A DNA stretch of 8,632 bases from Actinomycetes bacterium (GCA_021793115.1 JAJYTJ010000157.1:1-8632), one strand, 5' to 3'. Positions 1 through 6,812 are shown, numbered from the stretch's first letter. Made by a program: numbers and translations. The notes: generated from the sequence alone by a model not told the origin.

Positions 1-764
1 ACGACCGACAGCGGCAGCCGGCGCGTCGCGGCGCCGAACAGCAGCAGGGGCACCGCGGTGACGATGCCGGCCGAGGCGAGCGCCGTGGCGTGCCACGCGC
101 CGTAGGCGGCGAACGTCGACGTGCCCTGCACCGAGAGCCAGACCCAGTAGCCCGCGGCGAGGGGCGTGAGCAGCGCGGTCTCCGCGGCCAGCCCGGGCGC
201 CGCCTCGACGCGGCCTCCCACGCGCGACTTGATGAGGCCGTAGAGCCCGAACGAGAGCGCGAGCACGACGGCGATCCAGGGCACCGTGCCGTAGCCGAGC
301 GCGATGACGACGACGGCGACCGCGCCCAGCGCGAGGGCCCCCCACTGCACCGGGCGCAGCCGCTCGTGGAGGAAGGTGACCGCGAGCAGCACCGTGACCA
401 GCGGGTTGATGAAGTAGCCCAGCGAGGCGTCGATCACGTGGCCGGAGTTGACCCCGTACACGTAGACGGTCCAGTTGATCGCGAGGAACACGGCGGCGGT
501 GCCGAGCAGCGCCAGCGTGCGCGGGGTGCGCCACAGCAGGGCGAACTGCCGCCACGAGCGGGTCACGGCGAGCGCGACGAGGCAGAAGACGAGCGACCAG
601 ACGATCCGGTGCGCGATGATCTCCAGCGCCCCGGCCGGCTCGAGCAGCGGGAAGTACAGCGGGAACGCGCCCCACAGGGCGTAGGCGGCGACGCCCGCGG
701 CGAGCCCGGCGGAGGTGCCCGCGGCGGGCGGTCGCCCGGGCGGCGGGGGCGGGGAGTCCGGCAC
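1..764 (-). CDS. rarD: RarD-type EamA/DMT family permease, 3' end outside window
   Basis: This is an integral membrane permease of the drug/metabolite transporter superfamily, EamA group, RarD subfamily. The substrate of RarD proteins is not settled. I translated 254 residues of the roughly 300 usual for the family; the gene continues past the left edge. The family hallmarks are visible: WGAFPLYFPLL (about residues 31-41), EIIAHRIVWS (48-57), and the signature NWTVYVYGVNSGH (97-109) leading into ASLGYFINPL (113-122), followed by alternating hydrophobic helices. The first 18 residues are a proline-rich cytoplasmic tail. The start is GTG at 762-764: it is the only good in-frame start, and a TANNNT hexamer six bases upstream suggests a leaderless transcript instead of a Shine-Dalgarno site. 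The gene is divergent from fprA with a 136-bp gap. Family assignment is secure; the function is generic. Confidence 0.9.
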   Translation of the reverse strand, partial: MPDSPPPPPGRPPAAGTSAGLAAGVAAYALWGAFPLYFPLLEPAGALEIIAHRIVWSLVFCLVALAVTRSWRQFALLWRTPRTLALLGTAAVFLAINWTVYVYGVNSGHVIDASLGYFINPLVTVLLAVTFLHERLRPVQWGALALGAVAVVVIALGYGTVPWIAVVLALSFGLYGLIKSRVGGRVEAAPGLAAETALLTPLAAGYWVWLSVQGTSTFAAYGAWHATALASAGIVTAVPLLLFGAATRRLPLSV

Positions 765-770
765 CTGACG

Positions 771-799
771 AGGGTAGGCGGAGCGTCCGACGAGGTCAC
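771..799 (-). promoter_or_regulatory. Putative leaderless promoter of rarD
   Basis: On the minus strand, GTGACC (799-794, four of six matches to TTGACA) is separated by 17 bp from TACCCT (776-771, TANNNT type). Only six bases lie between this -10 and the GTG start, so the transcript would begin at or next to the start codon. No Shine-Dalgarno sequence is present, which agrees with leaderless translation, common in actinobacteria. This is read from the sequence only. Confidence 0.4.
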
Positions 800-853
800 C
801 GCGATTCCGCGGGACGGACGAGCCCTCGGCAGGGCCGCACGCGGGTGCAGTCC

Positions 854-859
854 TAGACT
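854..859 (+). promoter_or_regulatory. Possible -10 element of fprA
   Basis: TAGACT lies 41 bases upstream of the fprA start and would give a leader of about 35 nt containing the weak ribosome-binding site GAAAGG (883-888). I see no matching -35 hexamer at 16-19 bp, so this is tentative. Confidence 0.22.
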
Positions 860-900
860 TTCGACCAGTCCCGTCGTCGTCCGAAAGGCCCGTCCTCGTC

Positions 901-2274
901 GTGAGCAGCACCCTGCGCGTGGCCGTCGTGGGAGCCGGGCCCGCCGGCATCTACGCCTCCGACATCCTCGCCCGCTCGGGCGAGGACGTGGCGATCGACC
1001 TCATCGAACGGCTGCCGGCGCCGTTCGGGCTGGTGCGGTACGGGGTCGCCCCCGACCACCCGCGGATCAAGCAGATCATCGTCGCGCTGCACAAGGTGCT
1101 CGACCGGGGCGACATCCGGCTGCTGGCCGGCGCGGACTACGGCACGGACGTCACGCTGCCGGAGCTGCGCGAGCGGTACGACGCGGTGATCTTCGCCACC
1201 GGGGCCATCCGGGACGCAGGCCTTCCCATCCCGGGGATCGACCTGGAGGGCTCGTACGGCGCGGCCGACTTCGTCTCCTGGTACGACGGGCACCCGGACG
1301 TGCCGCGCACGTGGCCCCTGCATGCGCGCGAGGTCGCCGTGCTCGGCGCCGGCAACGTGGCCCTCGACGTCAGCCGCATCCTCGCCAAGCACGCGAAGGA
1401 CCTGCTGCCCACCGACGTGCCGGCCAACGTGTACGAGGTGCTGGCGGCCAACCCGGTGACGGACGTCCACGTGTTCGCCCGGCGGGGCCCCGCCCAGGTG
1501 AAGTTCTCGCCGCTGGAGCTGCGCGAGCTGGGCCACGTGCCGGACGTCGACGTCATCGTCTATCCCGAGGACTTCGACTTCGACGCCGGCTCGATGGCGG
1601 CGATCCACTCGTCGAACCAGACCAAGCAGGTCGTCACCACGCTCACCGACTGGACGCTCAAGGAGCCGGGGGACCGGCACGCGAGCCGCCGCATCCACCT
1701 GCACTTCCTCCAGCGGCCCGTCGCCGTGCTGGGCCAGGACGGCGCCGTCGTCGGGCTGCGCACCGAGCGCACCGCGCTCAACGGCGACGGCAACGTCACG
1801 GGCACGGGGCGGACCACCGACTGGCCGGTGCAGGCCGTCTACCGGGCCGTCGGGTACTTCGGCAGCCCGCTGCCAGGGCTGCCGTTCGACGACGCGGCGG
1901 GCGTCATCCCCAACCGCGAGGGTCGGGTGACCGGGCTCGACGGGTCGCCGCTCGCGGGTGTGTACACCACGGGGTGGATCAAGCGCGGGCCCGTGGGGCT
2001 CATCGGCCACACGAAGTCCGACGCGGCCGAGACCATCGCGCACCTCCGCGAGGACGCGCCGCGGCTGCCCAAGGCCGCCGACCGGGACCCGCGCTCCATC
2101 GACGAGCTGCTCGCCTCGCGCGGCGTGCGCGTCGTGGACTGGGCCGGCTGGCTGCGCCTCGACGGGCACGAGCGGGCGCTCGGCGAGGTCGTCGGGCGCG
2201 AGCGCATCAAGGTGGTCCCGCGCGACGAGATGCTCGACATCGGGCTCGGCACCGTCCCGGCGCCGACCGCCTGA
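901..2274 (+). CDS. fprA: Ferredoxin-NADP(+) reductase, FprA / adrenodoxin reductase type
   Basis: The 457-residue FAD enzyme passes electrons between NADPH and ferredoxins, and typically supplies reduced ferredoxin to cytochrome P450s and other iron-sulfur partners in the cytoplasm. It has the usual length of the family. The N-terminal FAD-binding Rossmann motif is VVGAGPAG (residues 9-16), followed by the family-typical PFGLVRYGVAPDHP. A second nucleotide-binding motif, VLGAGNVAL (147-155, GxGxxA type, for NADP), is followed by the FARRGPAQ segment. The conserved C-terminal block GWIKRGPVGLIG starts at residue 358. The start is GTG at 901, with a modest GAAAGG 12 bases upstream. The gene stands alone: rarD is divergent and the Lrp regulator is convergent. 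No P450 or ferredoxin gene is adjacent, so its redox partner cannot be named from this window. Confidence 0.95.
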   Translation: MSSTLRVAVVGAGPAGIYASDILARSGEDVAIDLIERLPAPFGLVRYGVAPDHPRIKQIIVALHKVLDRGDIRLLAGADYGTDVTLPELRERYDAVIFATGAIRDAGLPIPGIDLEGSYGAADFVSWYDGHPDVPRTWPLHAREVAVLGAGNVALDVSRILAKHAKDLLPTDVPANVYEVLAANPVTDVHVFARRGPAQVKFSPLELRELGHVPDVDVIVYPEDFDFDAGSMAAIHSSNQTKQVVTTLTDWTLKEPGDRHASRRIHLHFLQRPVAVLGQDGAVVGLRTERTALNGDGNVTGTGRTTDWPVQAVYRAVGYFGSPLPGLPFDDAAGVIPNREGRVTGLDGSPLAGVYTTGWIKRGPVGLIGHTKSDAAETIAHLREDAPRLPKAADRDPRSIDELLASRGVRVVDWAGWLRLDGHERALGEVVGRERIKVVPRDEMLDIGLGTVPAPTA

Positions 2275-2350
2275 CGGGCGCCCGGTGGCGGCGACCGGCG
2301 CTCGCCGCCTGACGGGCGACCCGCGGCGAGGAGCGCTCGCCGCCGGACGG
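2267..2350 (+). repeat. Short direct repeats spanning the fprA stop codon
   Basis: CCGCCTGACGGGCG occurs at 2267-2280, where its TGA is the fprA stop, and again exactly at 2305-2318. A diverged third copy, CCGCCGGACGG, lies at 2340-2350. The spacings are 38 and 35 bp, and the sequence between copies is also similar (GGCGACCGGCGCTC against GGCGAGGAGCGCTC). It looks like local tandem duplication of the gene's 3' end and terminator region. Confidence 0.55.
2287..2343. terminator. Tandem hairpins between convergent fprA and lrp
   Basis: There are two 8-bp GC-only stem-loops. GGCGGCGA (2287-2294) pairs with TCGCCGCC (2302-2309) around a 7-nt loop. GCGGCGAG (2323-2330) pairs with CTCGCCGC (2336-2343) around a 5-nt loop. 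Neither has a T-run, as is usual in high-GC actinobacteria. Their position between two convergent genes suggests bidirectional termination. Confidence 0.5.
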
Positions 2351-2410
2351 CGCGCCGCGCGGCGACCGGCACCACCCGACGGACCGGCGCCCCGCGGGTG
2401 ACCGGTCGCG

Positions 2411-2830
2411 TCAGCGCAGCGCCAGCCGGGTCTGGGTCTGCGCGGCGCCGCCCGTGCGCTTGAGCGTGCGCAGCAGCTGGTCGAGCGCCGCCATGTCCCG
2501 CACGCGTACGTGCAGGTGGTAGTCGTACGGCCCGGTGACGTGCGCGGCGTCGGCCACCGGCGCCAGCGTGCGCGCCCATGCGAGGAACTCGTCGGAGTCG
2601 CGCTCCGGGGCCAGGCGCACGTCGACGAAGGCCTCGATCCCGGAGTCCGGGTCCGGCCCACGGTCGCCGAGCACGGCCTGGTAGCCGACGATGACGCCTT
2701 CCGCCTCCAGCCGGCGCACGCGCGCCGCGGTGGCGTTGGTGGACAGCCCCACCTGGCGGCCGATGGCACTGAACGATGCGCGGCCGTGCGCCGCGAGAAT
2801 CGCCAGAATCTCCCGATCGATGCCGTCCAT
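2411..2830 (-). CDS. Lrp/AsnC family transcriptional regulator
   Basis: This is a 139-residue DNA-binding regulator of the leucine-responsive family, whose members sense amino acids and often control amino-acid exporters. The N-terminal winged helix-turn-helix begins IDREILAIL (residues 4-12), with the recognition region IGRQVGLSTNATAARVRRLE (23-42). The C-terminal RAM ligand-binding and oligomerisation domain begins near residue 60 and includes VTGPYDYHLHVRVRD. The length is slightly below the usual 150. A longer reading to 2902 is possible, but the family begins at the MDGIDREIL methionine, and the ATG at 2828-2830 has a TACTCT -10 exactly six bases upstream, so I chose that start. The gene is divergent from the LysE exporter with a 70-bp gap, so the exporter is its most likely target. 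No ligand can be assigned. Confidence 0.9.
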   Translation of the reverse strand: MDGIDREILAILAAHGRASFSAIGRQVGLSTNATAARVRRLEAEGVIVGYQAVLGDRGPDPDSGIEAFVDVRLAPERDSDEFLAWARTLAPVADAAHVTGPYDYHLHVRVRDMAALDQLLRTLKRTGGAAQTQTRLALR

Positions 2831-2836
2831 GCCGAG

Positions 2837-2842
2837 AGAGTA
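2837..2842 (-). promoter_or_regulatory. Putative -10 of a leaderless lrp transcript
   Basis: TACTCT (minus strand, 2842-2837) is followed by six bases and then the ATG of the Lrp gene, which places transcription start at the A of the start codon. There is no Shine-Dalgarno sequence. No convincing -35 is visible; the hexamer at 17 bp spacing is GCCAGA. Confidence 0.35.
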
Positions 2843-2900
2843 TCGGCCGCGACCGCGCATCTGGCGGTGCGGGCCCATGGTTGACCCCACACTGGCCGCC

Positions 2901-3521
2901 ATGGGAACGGGCGCCGCACTGGTCAGCGGGATGCTGGCCGGGCTCGCGGTGGCGATGCCGCTCGGCGCGATCGGGGTGCTCCTGGTGCAGGAGGGCGCGG
3001 GCCTCGGTGCTCGTCGGGCGCTGCCGGGCGCCGCTGCGGTGGCGTCGGTCGATGCCCTCTACTGCGCCCTGGCCCTCGTCGCGGGTGGCGCCGCCGCGCC
3101 CCTCGTGCGCGCGTGGGGGCGGTGGCCGGCGCTCGTCGGGGGCGTGGCGCTGCTCGTCGTCGCCGCGGCGGGTGTGCGCCGTGGCCTCGTCGCGTGGCCC
3201 GGTGCGCTGATCGACGAACCGGGGCGGGAGGGGTGGCGCCGGTATGCGGTGTTCGCTGGCCTCACGGCGGTGAACCCGGCGACGCTGGTCTTCTTCGCCG
3301 CGCTCGTCGCGGCGCTGCCGGCGGTGACGACCGGAAGGCCGGCGGTGTCGTTCGTCGTCGGTGTCGGCGCCGCGTCGTTCGCGTGGCAGGCGCTGCTCGT
3401 CGTCGGCGGGGGACTGCTGGGCGGCCGGGCCGGCCCCCGGGCGCGGCGGGCCACCGTCGTCGTGGGCAACACAGTGGTCGCGGCACTCGGCGTTGCGACG
3501 CTGCTGCGCGCGCTGGCCTGA
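2901..3521 (+). CDS. LysE family amino-acid exporter (translocator)
   Basis: This is a 206-residue inner-membrane protein of the LysE/RhtB superfamily, whose members export amino acids such as lysine or arginine. The first helix carries the family pattern GLAVAMPLGAIGVLLV (about residues 15-30), and the middle of the protein has the typical GLTAVNPATLVFFAAL segment. Five to six hydrophobic segments alternate with short arginine-rich loops. The start is uncertain. ATG 2901 gives the usual short N-terminus before helix 1; ATG 2877 would add eight residues. Neither has a strong ribosome-binding site. The gene is divergent from an Lrp/AsnC regulator, which supports an amino-acid efflux role under that regulator. 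The substrate is unknown, and the proteins seen here do not resemble the LysG (LysR-type) partner of classical LysE. Confidence 0.88.
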   Translation: MGTGAALVSGMLAGLAVAMPLGAIGVLLVQEGAGLGARRALPGAAAVASVDALYCALALVAGGAAAPLVRAWGRWPALVGGVALLVVAAAGVRRGLVAWPGALIDEPGREGWRRYAVFAGLTAVNPATLVFFAALVAALPAVTTGRPAVSFVVGVGAASFAWQALLVVGGGLLGGRAGPRARRATVVVGNTVVAALGVATLLRALA

Positions 3522-3613
3522 CCCGCCCGGCCCCTGCCCGGCACCGCCCGGCCCTTGCCCGGCACCGCCCGGTCCCTGCCCGGCACCGCCCGGTCCCTGC
3601 CCGGCCCGCCACC
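3521..3613. repeat. 21-bp tandem repeat array, about 4.5 units
   Basis: Units begin at 3531, 3552, 3573 and 3594, with a half unit before them (3521-3530). Each contains the core TGCCCGGCACCGCCCGG; the first three units differ at only one or two bases (CCCCTG, CCCTTG, TCCCTG starts), and the last degenerates after TGCCCGGC. The array starts at the LysE stop codon and lies in the 225-bp gap before htpX. It is a small minisatellite that could vary in copy number. No function is evident. Confidence 0.85.
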
Positions 3614-3622
3614 CTGGGGTGG
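3609..3622 (+). terminator. Small hairpin after the repeat array
   Basis: CCACCC (3609-3614) and GGGTGG (3617-3622) form a perfect 6-bp stem with only two bases between them. It lies about 90 bp after the LysE stop and before the htpX leader. It could end LysE transcription, but there is no T-run and the stem is short. Confidence 0.25.
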
Positions 3623-3746
3623 AACGATCGGGGTCCCCCGGACGGTGTGTCTCACGGTGTCCGTTCCAGTAGGTGGGGGAGGGGCGGGAACTGCGGGGCG
3701 GGCGGCGGCGTTGTCACGGATGCACCACGAGGGGAAGACGAGGGAG

Positions 3747-4640
3747 ATGGGTCGCCACCACTACAACGGCCTGAAGACCGCGGCGCTGTTCGGCGGGCTC
3801 TGGGCGCTGCTGCTCGCCATCGGCTGGATCGTCGGACGCGGTCCGCAGTACCTGCCGATCTTCGCCGCGATCGGGCTCATCTCGACCGCGTACGGCTACT
3901 GGAACAGCGACAAGATCGCCATCCGCGCCATGCACGCGGTGCCGGTCAGCGAGCTGGAGCAGCCGGCGATGTACCGGATCGTGCGCGAGCTGTCGACCGC
4001 CGCGCGCCAGCCCATGCCGCGGCTCTACGTCTCGCCCACGGCCGCACCCAACGCGTTCGCCACCGGCCGCAACCCCCAGCACGCAGCGGTCTGCTGCACG
4101 GAGGGGATCCTCCAGCTGCTCGACGAGCGGGAGCTGCGCGGCGTGCTCGGGCACGAGCTCATGCACGTCTACAACCGGGACATCCTCACGTCGTCGGTCG
4201 CGGCGGCCGTGTCCGGCATCGTCACGTCGATCGCGCAGTTCGCCTTCTTCTTCGGCGGCGGCGGGGACCGGCGCAACAACCCCGTGGGCGGCCTGCTGCT
4301 CGTCATCCTGGCGCCGCTGGCGGCGACCATGGTCCAGCTGGCCATCTCGCGCACGCGTGAGTTCGACGCCGACGAGGACGGTGCGCACCTCACGGGCGAC
4401 CCGATGGCGCTCGCGTCCGCGCTGCGCAAGCTCGAGGCCGGGACGAAGGCGCGCCCGCTGCCGCAGGACCAGCGGCTCGTCGACGTGTCCCACCTCATGA
4501 TCGCCAACCCCTTCCGCGGCGAGGGCGTCACGCGGCTCTTCTCGACGCACCCTCCCATGGAGCAGCGCATCGCCCGCCTCACCGCGATGGCCGGCGGCAC
4601 CGCCGGGACGACCGGGCAGGTGGCCCCGCCGCTCTGGTGA
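3747..4640 (+). CDS. htpX: Zinc metalloprotease HtpX
   Basis: This is a 297-residue membrane-bound M48-family zinc endopeptidase involved in quality control of membrane proteins. Two hydrophobic segments near the N-terminus (about residues 8-29 and 34-52) anchor it. The catalytic motif HELMH is at residues 136-140, in the context RGVLGHELMHVYNRD, and the third zinc ligand is Glu205 in EFDADEDGA. Two more hydrophobic segments lie between these motifs (ILTSSVAAAVSGIVTSIAQF and GGLLLVILAPLAATMVQLAI). Length and motifs match actinobacterial HtpX closely. ATG 3747 was chosen because it is next to purine-rich AGGGGAAG (3730-3737) and AGGGAG (3741-3746) and gives the usual N-terminus; ATG 3720 would add nine residues. 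The DinB-like gene follows after 34 bp and may be cotranscribed. Confidence 0.94.
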   Translation: MGRHHYNGLKTAALFGGLWALLLAIGWIVGRGPQYLPIFAAIGLISTAYGYWNSDKIAIRAMHAVPVSELEQPAMYRIVRELSTAARQPMPRLYVSPTAAPNAFATGRNPQHAAVCCTEGILQLLDERELRGVLGHELMHVYNRDILTSSVAAAVSGIVTSIAQFAFFFGGGGDRRNNPVGGLLLVILAPLAATMVQLAISRTREFDADEDGAHLTGDPMALASALRKLEAGTKARPLPQDQRLVDVSHLMIANPFRGEGVTRLFSTHPPMEQRIARLTAMAGGTAGTTGQVAPPLW

Positions 4641-4674
4641 CGCCCGTGTCGGTGGCCTCCGGCACGCTGGGGCC

Positions 4675-5244
4675 ATGGGTGACAAGGAGAACCTCCACCG
4701 GTACCTGGTCCAGGAGCGTGCTGACCTCGTCGGCAAGCTGGACGGGCTGTCGGAGTACGACGCCCGGCGGCCGCTGACGCCGACCGGCACCAACCTGCTC
4801 GGGCTGGTGAAGCACGTCGCGTTCACGCAGCTCGGGTACCTCACGGAGGTGTTCGGGCGCCCGGCGGGGCTCGACTACTCCGAGGTCGCGGTGCACGACG
4901 ACATGTGGGCCAAGCCGACCGAGACGCGGCAGCAGGTGCTGGGGTGGTTCGCGCACTCCTGCGGGAGGGCCGACGAGACGGTGGCCGAGCTCGATCTCGA
5001 CGCCGAGGGCTACGTCCCGTGGTGGGGGCCGGAGCGTGGGCACGTCACGCTGCAGCGCGTGCTGGTGCACCTGGTCGCCGAGGTGGCGCGGCACGCCGGC
5101 CACGCGGACATCCTGCGGGAGATGATCGACGGTGTGGCGGGACGTCGGCCCGGGGACCCGAGTCTGGCCGTGCGGTCCGACGAGGAGTGGGCGGCCTGGC
5201 GCGACCGGCTGGAGGCGGCCGCTCGCGCGGCGGCGGAGGCCTGA
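4675..5244 (+). CDS. DinB / DUF664 family protein, putative metal-dependent four-helix enzyme
   Basis: This 189-residue cytoplasmic protein belongs to the DinB/YfiT-like four-helix-bundle superfamily, DUF664 branch. The superfamily includes thiol-dependent S-transferases and the mycothiol-dependent maleylpyruvate isomerase, but the reaction of this member is unknown. The expected metal-binding histidines are present: His47 in GLVKHVAF, and His140 and His143 in ARHAGHADILRE. The aromatic-rich VPWWGPERGHVTLQRVLVHL segment is typical of the branch. The start is ATG 4675, with only a weak GGGG upstream; a CACGCT hexamer six bases before the ATG might act as a weak -10. It lies 34 bp after htpX on the same strand and converges on the F420-type oxidoreductase gene, leaving 16 bp between stop codons and no evident terminator there. 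Confidence 0.85.
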   Translation: MGDKENLHRYLVQERADLVGKLDGLSEYDARRPLTPTGTNLLGLVKHVAFTQLGYLTEVFGRPAGLDYSEVAVHDDMWAKPTETRQQVLGWFAHSCGRADETVAELDLDAEGYVPWWGPERGHVTLQRVLVHLVAEVARHAGHADILREMIDGVAGRRPGDPSLAVRSDEEWAAWRDRLEAAARAAAEA

Positions 5245-5260
5245 GCTGGGTCGGCGTCGG

Positions 5261-5797
5261 CTACGAGTTGGCTGCCCCCCGCCGTGCCGGCTCCTCGCTC
5301 GCGTCGTCGTCCACGCGTGCCACCACGCGGAACACCGGGTAGTCGGCCGCGATCGCAGCGAAGTCGGCCAGCGGGGCGCGCCGGTCCACCGAGATGTGCG
5401 GGCGGGCCCCGGGGGCCACCTCCAGGTAGCGCTTGGTCAGGGCCGGTCGTTCGCCGAGCGGCACCTCGACGAGCCGCACCGCCTCGCGCCGGCGCCCGTC
5501 GCGGAGCACCGCCCGGCCCTCGTCGGCCCGTACGTTGAGGACCCAGTTCGCCCGGTCGCCGAGCATCGAGACGAGGTAGCGCTCGCCCCCGTCGCGCAGC
5601 ACGACGAGCGGCACCTCGGCGGTGCGGCCCGACGACCGGCCGCGCACCTCGAGGACCACGCCGCGGCCGAGGTCGAGGGCGCGGAGCCCGAACTGCCGCA
5701 CGGCCCAGCGGTTCTGGAACCGGGCCGACCGGTTCGGCCGCCCGCCCGCGTAGATGCGGCGCTTGTGGCGATACCACAGCGCGGTGACAGGGTTCAT
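5261..5797 (-). CDS. Nitroreductase-family deazaflavin (F420)-dependent oxidoreductase
   Basis: This 178-residue protein is of the DUF385 / F420H2-dependent quinone reductase family, related to mycobacterial Ddn. Members use the deazaflavin cofactor F420 to reduce quinones or nitro compounds. The core motif RGRSSGRTAEVPL is at residues 52-64, followed by LVSMLGDRANWVLNVRA (75-91), both typical of the split-barrel fold. The N-terminus MNPVTALWYRHKRRIY is basic and amphipathic, as often seen in this family. The ATG at 5795-5797 is supported by a strong AGGAG (minus strand, 5808-5804) seven bases upstream. The gene is divergent from a TetR regulator with an inverted repeat between them, so it is probably repressed by TetR and induced by an unknown ligand. 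The physiological substrate cannot be told. F420 use is inferred from family. Confidence 0.9.
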   Translation of the reverse strand: MNPVTALWYRHKRRIYAGGRPNRSARFQNRWAVRQFGLRALDLGRGVVLEVRGRSSGRTAEVPLVVLRDGGERYLVSMLGDRANWVLNVRADEGRAVLRDGRRREAVRLVEVPLGERPALTKRYLEVAPGARPHISVDRRAPLADFAAIAADYPVFRVVARVDDDASEEPARRGAANS

Positions 5798-5814
5798 GAC
5801 CGGCTCCTGCTAGT

Positions 5815-5840
5815 TTGGTACTTGGTATCTCAAGTTCCAA
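5815..5840. promoter_or_regulatory. Putative TetR operator in the divergent promoter region
   Basis: The arms TTGGTACTTG (5815-5824) and CAAGTTCCAA (5831-5840) are inverted repeats matching at nine of ten positions, with a 6-bp spacer (GTATCT). The site fills the 57-bp gap between the start codons of the DUF385 gene and tetR, where both promoters must lie. On the minus strand, TTGGAA at 5840-5835 and CAAACT 17 bp further are a weak promoter overlapping the repeat. The layout fits autoregulation and repression of the neighbour by TetR. Confidence 0.7.
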
Positions 5841-5854
5841 CGAAGGTAGCCCTC

Positions 5855-6769
5855 ATGGCTGATCGCGGGCAAGGCCCCGGGCTCGTCGACGCGCGGCACG
5901 GCCGGCTGGCCGGCGGCCGCCGGCCACGGTTGAGCGACGAGCAGACGGCCCGCCGCATGCTGGACACGGCGCTGGCACAGCTCGCCGCGCGTGGGGTCAG
6001 CGTCGGGCTCGAGCGGATCCGCTTCGAGGACGTGATCCGGGACGCGGACGTGTCACGCTCCTCGGCCTATCGACGCTGGCCGTCCCGCGCCGCCTTCGTC
6101 GAGGACGTGCTGGTCGAGCTGGCCGGCGGTGCCTACCAGCCCGCCATCGGCGCCGTGGTCGCGCAGCAGGCCGGCGACATCCTCGGCACCGTGACCGCGA
6201 CGGCGACCGACCCGGTCTCGCGGCGCGAGCTGCTCGTCGAGCTGGTGCGCCTGACGTTCGAGGTGGACCTGGCCGCCACCGCCGCCTCCGCCGAGTTCCG
6301 CGCCTTCCTCGCGCTGCGCGCTGCGTTGGCCGGCGTGGAGTCCGACGAGCTCCGTCGGCGCGTCGCCGGCGCGCTCTCGGTCGCCGACCGACGCACCGTG
6401 ACCCGGGGCGCGGCGATCCTCACCCGTGTCGCCGAGATCTTCGGCCTGCGGCTGGTCGCCCCCTTGACGCCGCCGGACGGCTTCGACCTCGTGGCACAGG
6501 CGCTCTCCGCGGCGAGCGTAGGCTTCGTGATCGCCACGCAGTCCGATCCCGCGCTGTTGACCGCCCGGCGTGTCGTCGCCGCGTTCGGGTCGTCGCGCGC
6601 TGCCGCGTGGTCCGAACCCGTCTACGCGATGACCGGCCTGGTGCTGCAGCACCTCGAGCTGGACCCGGCCGCCCGTGTGCTCTCGGCGGACGAGCTGCGT
6701 GCTGGGCTCGCGGACGTGGTCGAGGTGGGAGCGGTGGCCGCCGCGGCGGTGGGGCGCGGGGCCGGCTGA
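5855..6769 (+). CDS. TetR/AcrR family transcriptional regulator
   Basis: This is a 304-residue repressor-type regulator. The helix-turn-helix occupies about residues 27-90 (LSDEQTARRMLDTALAQL, then RIRFEDVIRDADVSRSSAYRRWPSRAAFVEDVL), with the TetR-typical SAYRRWPSR recognition end. The remaining 210 or so residues are helical and presumably bind ligand. At 304 residues it is well above the usual 190-230, partly from a 26-residue polar N-terminal tail and a long Ala-rich C-terminus. ATG 5855 is preceded by GAAGG (5842-5846) at a good distance; the open frame runs further upstream but crosses the opposing gene and the operator, so that extension is rejected. It is divergent from the F420-type oxidoreductase gene, its likely target, and converges on yajQ. 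The ligand is unknown. Confidence 0.88.
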   Translation: MADRGQGPGLVDARHGRLAGGRRPRLSDEQTARRMLDTALAQLAARGVSVGLERIRFEDVIRDADVSRSSAYRRWPSRAAFVEDVLVELAGGAYQPAIGAVVAQQAGDILGTVTATATDPVSRRELLVELVRLTFEVDLAATAASAEFRAFLALRAALAGVESDELRRRVAGALSVADRRTVTRGAAILTRVAEIFGLRLVAPLTPPDGFDLVAQALSAASVGFVIATQSDPALLTARRVVAAFGSSRAAAWSEPVYAMTGLVLQHLELDPAARVLSADELRAGLADVVEVGAVAAAAVGRGAG

Positions 6770-6778
6770 GGTGGTGAT

Positions 6779-6804
6779 CCGCGGCGGACCGCCTGCCGCC
6801 GCGG
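6779..6804. terminator. Bidirectional hairpin between tetR and yajQ
   Basis: CCGCGGCGG (6779-6787) and CCGCCGCGG (6796-6804) form a perfect 9-bp stem with an 8-nt loop. It sits in the 43-bp gap between convergent stop codons and probably ends both transcripts. There is no T-run. Confidence 0.6.
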
Positions 6805-6812
6805 CGTGGTCG

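Noticed and set aside
90..2312. 740-codon plus-strand open frame
   Set aside because: It overlaps rarD on the other strand and fprA in another frame. Its product is arginine-, glycine- and proline-rich with no domain, a typical GC-rich shadow.
853..2919. 688-codon minus-strand open frame covering fprA and lrp
   Set aside because: The product is low-complexity Arg/Ala/Pro/Val sequence. It lies antisense to fprA and out of frame with the real Lrp gene.
3521..3613. CRISPR-like array
   Set aside because: The units are contiguous 21-bp tandem copies with no unique spacers, and no cas genes are nearby.
3113..4360. 415-codon plus-strand open frame across LysE, the repeats and htpX
   Set aside because: It is out of frame with two well-recognised genes. 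The Arg/Pro-rich repeat peptide comes from the 21-bp array.
4853..5260. A terminator between the convergent DinB and DUF385 genes
   Set aside because: The 16-bp gap and adjoining coding ends show no convincing inverted repeat.
5132..5854. N-terminal extension of tetR
   Set aside because: The frame is open upstream, but it runs over the DinB and DUF385 genes and the operator. The TetR family begins after ATG 5855, which has its own ribosome-binding site.
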